NCBI GenBank assembly: GCA_035500455.1
Contig: DATJXG010000054.1
Coordinates: forward strand, 1 to 7,872
From: DATJXG01 sp035500455
GTDB lineage: Bacteria > Acidobacteriota > Terriglobia > Terriglobales > Acidobacteriaceae
Reading direction: 5' to 3'
DNA: 7,872 nt
In this document: piece after piece, positions 1-4,484 of the stretch
Numbering within the stretch: the stretch's first letter is position 1
Layout of the letters: each line of letters begins with the position of its first letter
Position numbers and translations under genes: made by a program
The notes under the pieces: model-generated
What the model was told of the DNA's origin: nothing
The model's input: the letters and a program-made list of their open reading frames with translations, nothing else
Databases searched by the model: none

Positions 1-1188
1 GACGACTGCTTCTCGCCCCTGGAAGTGTTCTACGACTACGACGCCGCGCGCTCCGTCTTTACTAAAGCCAAGATCGCCCAGGGCCCTCCGTCCATGTGGC
101 GTTACTCCGCGCTGTTGCCCTTGCCGGAGAATTACCAGCCCACCCTCCCCACGGGATTCACCCCGCTGCTGCGCGCGCCGCATCTGGCCGCAACCCTCGG
201 CGTCAAGAACCTGTATCTGAAGAATGACGCCGTCTGCCTGCCCACGCTCAGCTTCAAAGACCGCGTGGTTTCGGTGGCGCTGGCCCAGGCCAAGGCGTTC
301 GGCTTCGAGGTGGTTTCCTGCTCATCCACCGGCAACCTGGCCAACGCCGTCGCAGCGCATGCCGCGCGCAACGGCTTCCAGGCGTGGATCTTCATCCCCG
401 CCGATCTCGAGCCGGCGAAAATCGTCGGCACCCAGGTGTTTGGAGCGAAGCTGGTGCGCATCGCCGGCAGCTACGACCAGGTGAACCGGTTGTGCTCGCA
501 GATCGCCGACAGCCGTCCCTGGGGATTCGTGAACGTGAACCTGCGGCCGTATTACTCGGAAGGCTCGAAGACCGTGGGCTTTGAGATCGCCGAACAACTC
601 GGCTGGAAGCTCCCCGACAACGTGGTGTGCCCGATGGCCGGGGGGTCTTTGATCGTAAAGATCAAGAAAGCCTTCGAAGAATTGATCAAGCTGGGCCTGG
701 TTGAGCCGAAACCGGTGAAGTTTTTCGGCGCGCAAGCCACCGGATGCTCGCCGATTTCAACCGCGGTGAAAGCGGGCAATGCCGACATCGAGCCCCAGAA
801 ACCGAATACGATCGCGCGCTCGCTGGCCATCGGCAATCCCGCCGACGGACATTACGCGATCGAGACCATCACCAAGAGCGGCGGCTGGTCAGAAGATGTC
901 TCCGACCGCGAAGTGGTGGAGTGCATTCAACTGCTGGCGGAGCAGGAAGGCATCTTCACCGAAACCGCCGGCGGCGTGACCCTGGGCTGCGCCCGCAAGC
1001 TCTATCAGCAGGGCCGCATTCTGCCCGATGAAACGACCGTGCTGTGCATCACCGGCAACGGATTAAAGACCACCGACGCCCTGACCGGCGAGTACGAAAC
1101 CGACGCGCCGATTGCGCCCAAGCTGGCGGAGTTCGAGGCGTACCTGAATCGGGCAGTGGGCGAGGTTCCTGAATCCGTCGTGGCATAA
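1..1188 (+). CDS. thrC: Threonine synthase, 5' end outside the window
   Basis: This is the PLP-dependent threonine synthase, which converts O-phospho-L-homoserine to L-threonine and phosphate, the last step of threonine biosynthesis in the cytoplasm. The frame is open from base 1. The first residues (DDCFSPLEV) look like the end of the N-terminal cysteine-rich segment seen in many bacterial threonine synthases, so the true start lies upstream and the GTG at 25 is not the start. In the visible 395 residues, the SFKDR motif places the Schiff-base lysine at residue 86 (codon 256-258). SSTGN (108-112) is the substrate/cofactor loop, PMAGGS (211-216) matches the glycine-rich phosphate-binding segment, and ETAGG (321-325) and CITGNGLK (349-356) are typical of the C-terminal half. 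The gene ends with TAA 53 bp before vapB, and no U-tract terminator is visible there. Family assignment is firm; related fold-type II enzymes such as threonine dehydratase lack this motif set. Confidence 0.95.
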   Translation, partial: DDCFSPLEVFYDYDAARSVFTKAKIAQGPPSMWRYSALLPLPENYQPTLPTGFTPLLRAPHLAATLGVKNLYLKNDAVCLPTLSFKDRVVSVALAQAKAFGFEVVSCSSTGNLANAVAAHAARNGFQAWIFIPADLEPAKIVGTQVFGAKLVRIAGSYDQVNRLCSQIADSRPWGFVNVNLRPYYSEGSKTVGFEIAEQLGWKLPDNVVCPMAGGSLIVKIKKAFEELIKLGLVEPKPVKFFGAQATGCSPISTAVKAGNADIEPQKPNTIARSLAIGNPADGHYAIETITKSGGWSEDVSDREVVECIQLLAEQEGIFTETAGGVTLGCARKLYQQGRILPDETTVLCITGNGLKTTDALTGEYETDAPIAPKLAEFEAYLNRAVGEVPESVVA

Positions 1189-1205
1189 GCAGCGGGAATG
1201 CGAGA

Positions 1206-1235
1206 TTGACATCATGATGTCTGCATTGGTATCAT
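1206..1235 (+). promoter_or_regulatory. Sigma70-type promoter of vapBC
   Basis: A perfect -35 hexamer TTGACA (1206-1211) is followed after 18 bp by TATCAT (1230-1235). The -10 is preceded by TG (1227-1228), giving an extended -10 of the form TGnTATnAT. A start about 7 nt beyond the -10 falls at about 1242, exactly the GTG start codon of vapB, so the transcript would be leaderless. The hexamers are seen directly; the start site and leaderless state are inferred. Acidobacteriota sigma factors generally accept such promoters. Confidence 0.65.
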
Positions 1236-1243
1236 CATGATGT
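1209..1243. promoter_or_regulatory. Twin palindromic operator for VapBC autorepression
   Basis: The 11-bp sequence CATCATGATGT occurs twice as an exact direct repeat, at 1210-1220 and 1233-1243, with centres 23 bp apart (about two helical turns). Each copy is itself a palindrome: ACATCATGATGT (1209-1220) is perfect over 12 bp and CATCATGATG (1233-1242) over 10 bp. The first overlaps the -35 box, and the second overlaps the end of the -10, the predicted start site and the vapB start codon. Ribbon-helix-helix antitoxins typically bind paired palindromes placed like this, so these are the probable sites for repression by VapB or VapBC. Binding itself is inferred. Confidence 0.65.
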
Positions 1244-1484
1244 GCGAACCACTCTTTCGCTCGATGACGATGTCGCCCACCTCCTGGAGAAGGAAACCCG
1301 GCGCTCCGGCGATTCATTCAAGGAAGTAGTAAATCGCTACCTCCGCCTGGGATTGATGCACGGGAATCGTCCGGCGCGGAAGCCGTTTATTGTTGCTCCG
1401 CGAAAGATCGGGCTGCCCTCCGGCCTCACCTACGACAACGTAGAGCAGTTACTGGAAGTCCTCGAAGGTCCGGCCCATCGGTGA
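1242..1484 (+). CDS. vapB: VapB-type antitoxin (ribbon-helix-helix)
   Basis: An 80-residue antitoxin that should neutralise the PIN-domain toxin encoded just downstream and repress their shared promoter. The N-terminus (MRTTLSLDDDVAHLLEKE) is the classic beta-strand and first helix of a ribbon-helix-helix DNA-binding domain, spanning about residues 1-45. The C-terminal part (KIGLPSGLTYDNVEQLLEVL, about 54-73) fits the toxin-wrapping segment of VapB proteins paired with this class of VapC. The GTG at 1242 is chosen because the family almost always begins MRTT-(L/V)-x-(L/I)-DDD and the upstream ATG codons (1214, 1217, 1237, 1240) are in other frames. No Shine-Dalgarno sequence precedes it; the -10 box ends only 6 nt upstream, which fits a leaderless message. 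The stop overlaps the vapC start as GTGA, pointing to translational coupling. Confidence 0.85.
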   Translation: MRTTLSLDDDVAHLLEKETRRSGDSFKEVVNRYLRLGLMHGNRPARKPFIVAPRKIGLPSGLTYDNVEQLLEVLEGPAHR

Positions 1485-1999
1485 TTGTTCTCGACGCGAA
1501 CCTCCTGCTGTACGCCTACGACAGCCTTTCGAGCCAACACGCCAAAGCGCGCGCATGGATCGAACAGGTCTTTTCTGGGGCAACCCTGTCTGGGGCAACC
1601 CTGTCTGGGGCAACCTCGTCTGGGGCGACCTCGGCTGGGGCGACCTCGACTGGGGCGACCTCGACTGGAGCAACCCCGGTCGGCCTGCCCTGGCAAACGG
1701 TAGCGGCTTTTCTGCGCGTCATGACCAATCCACGGCTGCCCGGAAACCGGTTCACGCCGGAAGAGGCGGTCGAGGTTGTGGATAGCTGGCTGGAACAACC
1801 GAACGTTCGACTGCTGGCTCCGGGCGATGATCACTGGATTGTGTTTCGTCAAATGATCATCGAGGGCCAGGCCTCCGGTGGTCTCATTACGGATGCCCAG
1901 TTGGCCGCGCTGACCATCGAGTACGGCGGCGTGCTTCATACCACCGACCGCGATTTCGCCCGCTTTCCGGGGCTGCGCTGGAAGAATCCTCTCACCTAG
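1481..1999 (+). CDS. vapC: VapC-type PIN-domain ribonuclease toxin with a repeat insertion
   Basis: A PIN-domain toxin, expected to be a Mg2+-dependent endoribonuclease acting on tRNA, rRNA or mRNA when its antitoxin is degraded. The start is the GTG at 1481, which shares 4 bp (GTGA) with the vapB stop. PIN signatures are LDANLLLYAYD (Asp5 as first acidic residue), LITDAQLAAL (Asp138) and TTDRDFARFPGLRW (Asp156 and Asp158). VGLPWQTVAAFLRVMTNPR (67-85) matches the subfamily in which the second-strand region reads AFLR, without a Glu. Related toxins are usually about 135-145 residues; this one is 172. The excess is residues 32-66, seven copies of a pentapeptide (SGATL, SGATL, SGATS, SGATS, AGATS, TGATS, TGATP) placed between the helix ending EQVF and the PVGLPW strand. 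The acidic residues are intact, so activity is plausible, but the effect of the insert is unknown. Confidence 0.88.
   Translation: MIVLDANLLLYAYDSLSSQHAKARAWIEQVFSGATLSGATLSGATSSGATSAGATSTGATSTGATPVGLPWQTVAAFLRVMTNPRLPGNRFTPEEAVEVVDSWLEQPNVRLLAPGDDHWIVFRQMIIEGQASGGLITDAQLAALTIEYGGVLHTTDRDFARFPGLRWKNPLT
1574..1678 (+). repeat. In-frame 15-bp minisatellite, 7 copies, inside vapC
   Basis: Seven consecutive 15-bp units begin at 1574, 1589, 1604, 1619, 1634, 1649 and 1664. Unit 1 and unit 2 are identical (TCTGGGGCAACCCTG). Later units change stepwise: CCTG to CTCG in unit 3, CAAC to CGAC in unit 4, first base T to G to A in units 5 and 6, and TGGGG to TGGAG plus a CCCCG end in unit 7. Because the unit is 15 bp, any gain or loss of copies keeps the vapC frame. 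The translated unit is (S/A/T)GAT(L/S/P). No stop codon interrupts the other frames across the array, which creates spurious overlapping open frames on both strands. Confidence 0.95.
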
Positions 2000-2034
2000 G
2001 GTCGCGGTCTGCGGCGGTCGCTACAAATCACAGC

Positions 2035-2057
2035 TATACTTCTAACCCTTATACTTC
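2035..2057 (+). promoter_or_regulatory. Candidate -10 region(s) for the marC-family gene
   Basis: TATACTTC occurs twice, at 2035-2042 and 2050-2057, with a 15-bp period. Each contains TATACT, a good match to the bacterial -10 consensus, in an AT-rich stretch of the otherwise GC-rich 91-bp gap after vapC. No convincing -35 box lies 16-18 bp upstream of either. A start at about 2047 or 2062 would give a leader of roughly 30-45 nt, which would include the ribosome binding site. Confidence 0.35.
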
Positions 2058-2079
2058 GAAATCTCGTAGTTCCAAATCT

Positions 2080-2085
2080 GGAGGA
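2080..2085 (+). promoter_or_regulatory. Ribosome binding site fixing the GTG start at 2091
   Basis: GGAGGA at 2080-2085 lies 5 nt before the GTG at 2091. It is a strong Shine-Dalgarno match and supports that GTG as the start of the MarC-family protein. Confidence 0.75.
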
Positions 2086-2090
2086 ACGCT

Positions 2091-2750
2091 GTGGTCGAAG
2101 CGGCGAAGAGCCTGTTACTGATTCTGAGCGCGCTGTTTCCCATCGTGGACCCGCTGGGCGGAAGCCCGATCTTTCTCGCTCTCACGCGGGAGTACCCTCC
2201 GGAAGCGCGCAAAGACCTGTCGCTGCGCATTGCGATCAACAGCTTCTTTCTGCTGATCGGTTCGTATTTCATCGGGACGCACATCCTCGCGTTCTTCGGC
2301 ATTTCCCTGCCCGTGGTGCAAGTAGGCGGAGGGCTGGTTGTGATTTCCACGGGCTGGGCGCTGCTGAAGCAGCGTGACGACGATGACTCGAAAGAAGCCA
2401 AGCGAAACATTCAACCGCAGGACCCGTTCCGCCACGCCTTCTATCCGCTGACCATGCCGCTGACGGTGGGCCCGGGGTCGATCTCAGTGGCCATCACCCT
2501 CGGCGCCAACGCTCCTTACCACCACGGATTTCATGTGTTGGCGGTGCTGGCGGCGCTCATCGGGTCGGCGCTGCTGGCCGCCAGCATCTTCCTGTGCTAC
2601 GCCTTCTCCGACCGCCTGGCCCGCGCCCTGGGCGCGACCGCCATGACCGTGATCGTGCAGCTGACCTCGTTTCTGCTGGTGTGCATTGGGGTGCAGATTC
2701 TGTGGAATGGGGCCAGCGTGTTGCTGGGGTCGGTGCCGCACGCGCAGTGA
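2091..2750 (+). CDS. MarC/YchE-family integral membrane protein
   Basis: A 219-residue inner-membrane protein of the MarC family (the group containing E. coli MarC, YchE and YhgN), whose transport role and substrate are unresolved; the old link of MarC to multiple antibiotic resistance has not been upheld. About six hydrophobic segments are visible at roughly 6-30, 44-68, 72-92, 118-138, 147-170 and 183-208. Conserved family stretches are FPIVDPLGGSPIFLALT (16-32) in the first segment and FYPLTMPLTVGPGSISVAI (117-135) in the fourth, which are related halves of an internally repeated fold. A charged loop (KQRDDDDSKEAKRN, 93-106) separates the halves. Length is normal for the family. The GTG start is supported by GGAGGA 5 nt upstream. 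It is probably monocistronic: 91 bp separates it from vapC and the next gene is convergent. Confidence 0.9.
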   Translation: MVEAAKSLLLILSALFPIVDPLGGSPIFLALTREYPPEARKDLSLRIAINSFFLLIGSYFIGTHILAFFGISLPVVQVGGGLVVISTGWALLKQRDDDDSKEAKRNIQPQDPFRHAFYPLTMPLTVGPGSISVAITLGANAPYHHGFHVLAVLAALIGSALLAASIFLCYAFSDRLARALGATAMTVIVQLTSFLLVCIGVQILWNGASVLLGSVPHAQ

Positions 2751-2831
2751 CGAAATTTCCTTGCGCCCTGCGCTCTGGCGGAAAGAGGCTGAACCTTTGG
2801 ATCGCAGGCTTTGAGGCGCGGGATGCGGCGG

Positions 2832-2933
2832 CAAACCTGATAACGCCGAGGACGCAAAGAACCCCCGCTGAGAACGCCGAGTCTCCGCGCCCTCGGCGGC
2901 GTTCCTCCGCGCTCTCGGCGTTTTCAGGTTTTG
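2832..2933. repeat. Imperfect ~102-bp palindrome between convergent genes
   Basis: The left arm (2832-2881, beginning CAAACCTGATAACGCCGAG) is matched in inverted orientation by the right arm (2884-2933, whose reverse complement begins CAAAACCTGAAAACGCCGAG). Pairing continues with scattered mismatches and small indels to the centre near 2882. Much of each arm is built from 9-nt units of the form nnCGCnnAG, such as AACGCCGAG, GACGCAAAG and AGCGCGGAG. Transcribed from either side it would fold into a long hairpin. It lies between the 3' ends of the MarC-family gene and the amidohydrolase, so it may act as a bidirectional terminator or mRNA-stabilising stem. Alternatively it may be a REP- or MITE-like dispersed element. 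No encoded protein is supported here. Confidence 0.75.
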
Positions 2934-2970
2934 GCCCCTGTCGCAGGCCTTTGCAGTTTTCATGTTTGTA

Positions 2971-2998
2971 ACCGCAAAGATCGCAAAGGGCGCGAAGA
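2971..2998 (+). repeat. Small block of 9-nt CGCAAAG-type units
   Basis: ACCGCAAAG, ATCGCAAAG and GGCGCGAAG follow one another with a 9-nt period at 2971-2997. They share the nnCGCnnAG pattern with the arms of the palindrome 40 bp to the left and reach to within about 10 bp of the amidohydrolase stop codon. This looks like a second, degenerate part of the same repeat family. Confidence 0.55.
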
Positions 2999-3008
2999 AA
3001 ACCACGAC

Positions 3009-4313
3009 TTACTGCGAACATGCCAGGGCTCCGCCCTGCTTGTACACTTTGCCTTCCTTCATCACGAACTCAACCTTCTCCAGCACCCGGATGTCTTTCA
3101 GCGGATCGCCGCTTACCGCGACCATATCGGCGTACTTGCCGGGTTTGATAGAGCCGATCACGTCGGAGTGGCCCAGCAGGTCGGCGGCGCTTGACGTTGC
3201 AGCCTGGATGGCCTGCATCGGCGTCATGCCGTACTTCACCATGAAGGCGAACTGGTTGGGGCTGGTGCCGTAGGGGCATACGCCCAGGTCGGTGCCGAAG
3301 GCCATCTTCACTCCGGCCTGCACCGCTTTGCGGAAATTCTGGCGGTGCTTTTCTCCCATTTCGCGGTCGTGCTCCAGAAAATCGGGCGGCAGAATTCCCT
3401 TCCTGCCTTCTTCCTGGATGCACTCTTCGTCGTAGATGTCCATGTCGAGGTAAGTGCCATGCTGCTTGGCCAGGGCGATGCCTTCGTCGTCGATCAGTGT
3501 GGCGTGCTCTACCGATGCCACGCCGGCGCGGATCGCGTTCTTGATTCCCTCGGGATTGTGCGCGTGGGCAGCCACTTTCAGGCCGAAGTTGCGGGCTTCT
3601 TCCACTGCGGCCTGTAATTCTTCGGGTGTGAATTCCGTGGATTGCGGATTGCTGCCGTGGGTAAGCACCGCGCCGGTGCTGAGCACTTTGATCTGATCGA
3701 CGCCGTCGTGGGCGAGCAGGCGAACTTTCTGGCGAACCGCCCACGGGCTGTCGGCTTCGCCGTAGCGGAGATCCCAGGGAAGCTGAATGTCGGGCGCCTG
3801 GCCGGTCATGGCGCCGGCGCCGCCGGTGATGGTGACGTAGGCTCCGGAGACATACATGCGCGGGCCGATCACATAGCCTTTGGCGATAGCGTCGCGCAGC
3901 GCGATGTCGTTGAGGGCGCGGTAGGTTCCCATGTCGCGCACCGTGGTGAAGCCGGAGAGCAGCGTCTTCTGGGCGTTGGGGATGGATTCCAGCACGATCT
4001 GCGATGCCGTTTTCTTGAGCACGTTGAAGGGCTCGCCATTCTCGATACTGTCGCCGTCGGCCAGATGGGTGTGGCAGTCGATCAGGCCAGGCAGAACGGT
4101 CTTGTCGGAGAGGTCGATGATTTTTGCGGCGGAGGGGATCGCCAGCCCCTTGCCCACGGCTTGAATCTTGTGGCCGTCGATGAGGATGACCTGATCGGTG
4201 AGGACGGATGCGGAGTCAGGATCAATCAGCCGCCCGGCGCGAACCACGGTGACCTGGGCGGATGCGACTGCAAGGCAAGCCAGAACAAACACAACGAGAA
4301 TTAGCTTTTTCAT
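3009..4313 (-). CDS. Exported metal-dependent amidohydrolase (imidazolonepropionase/prolidase-like)
   Basis: A 434-residue member of the amidohydrolase superfamily, in the group of imidazolonepropionase-like and Xaa-Pro or Xaa-Arg/Lys dipeptidase-like enzymes; exact substrate cannot be read from sequence. Residues 1-19 form a signal peptide (MKKLILVVFVLACLAVASA, cleavage after ASA), so it probably works in the periplasm or outside the cell; VLAC at 10-13 is a poor lipobox. A beta-rich N-terminal domain is followed by a TIM barrel with the expected metal ligands: HTH (His81 and His83), a lysine likely carboxylated at Lys209 (QIKVLSTGA), His250 (AAHAH), His270 (VEHAT) and Asp342 (FGTD). IKPGKYADMVAVSGDPL (389-405) is the usual return to the small domain. 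The ATG at 4311-4313 has an AGGAG site (complement of 4323-4327) 9 nt upstream. Its gene is convergent with the MarC-family gene; 171 bp separates it from the permease upstream, so independent transcription is likely. Confidence 0.9.
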   Translation of the reverse strand: MKKLILVVFVLACLAVASAQVTVVRAGRLIDPDSASVLTDQVILIDGHKIQAVGKGLAIPSAAKIIDLSDKTVLPGLIDCHTHLADGDSIENGEPFNVLKKTASQIVLESIPNAQKTLLSGFTTVRDMGTYRALNDIALRDAIAKGYVIGPRMYVSGAYVTITGGAGAMTGQAPDIQLPWDLRYGEADSPWAVRQKVRLLAHDGVDQIKVLSTGAVLTHGSNPQSTEFTPEELQAAVEEARNFGLKVAAHAHNPEGIKNAIRAGVASVEHATLIDDEGIALAKQHGTYLDMDIYDEECIQEEGRKGILPPDFLEHDREMGEKHRQNFRKAVQAGVKMAFGTDLGVCPYGTSPNQFAFMVKYGMTPMQAIQAATSSAADLLGHSDVIGSIKPGKYADMVAVSGDPLKDIRVLEKVEFVMKEGKVYKQGGALACSQ

Positions 4314-4322
4314 TCGTTGGCT

Positions 4323-4328
4323 CTCCTG
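4323..4328 (-). promoter_or_regulatory. Ribosome binding site of the amidohydrolase
   Basis: On the minus strand this reads CAGGAG, with AGGAG ending 9 nt before the ATG at 4313. It supports that start, which also gives a complete signal peptide. Confidence 0.65.
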
Positions 4329-4484
4329 AAAATCTTAGAGGCGGAGCAACATAGTATCAGTCTGGCAGGGGGAGAGGCATGAGAGACGGCTACCAGTTCG
4401 CGGTTCGGCGGGATAAGGATCGCCCGCGGGGACTTCTTCCATAAGGGACGGCCGTATCGCCGTTTTCGGCGTTCAAACCTTACG

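Noticed and set aside
25..27. GTG as the start of threonine synthase
   Set aside because: The frame continues to base 1 with family-like residues (DDCFSPLEV), so the gene begins before the window.
1574..1678. CRISPR array
   Set aside because: Units are contiguous 15-mers without spacers and are translated in frame within a PIN-domain protein.
1555..1785. Plus-strand frame with WGN/WGD repeats read as a separate gene
   Set aside because: It lies fully inside vapC in another frame, contains little beyond the repeat and has no start signal.
1430..1939. Minus-strand open frame opposite vapC with Arg/Gly/Pro-rich repeats
   Set aside because: It exists because the 15-bp array has no stop in any frame. 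It overlaps a well-supported vapC gene, has low-complexity composition and shows no family signature or ribosome binding site.
2594..2971. Open frame running from the end of the MarC-family gene through the intergenic palindrome
   Set aside because: Half of it is out of frame with a real gene and the rest is non-coding repeat sequence; composition is Arg/Ala/Pro-rich and there is no initiation signal.
3642..4304. 220-residue open frame on the plus strand opposite the amidohydrolase
   Set aside because: It is a GC-rich antisense shadow of a gene whose metal ligands and signal peptide are all in the minus-strand frame.
4458..4471. CGCCG-TTTT-CGGCG hairpin after the permease gene as a Rho-independent terminator
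   Set aside because: The stem is only 5 bp, and on the transcribed minus strand it is not followed by a U tract.
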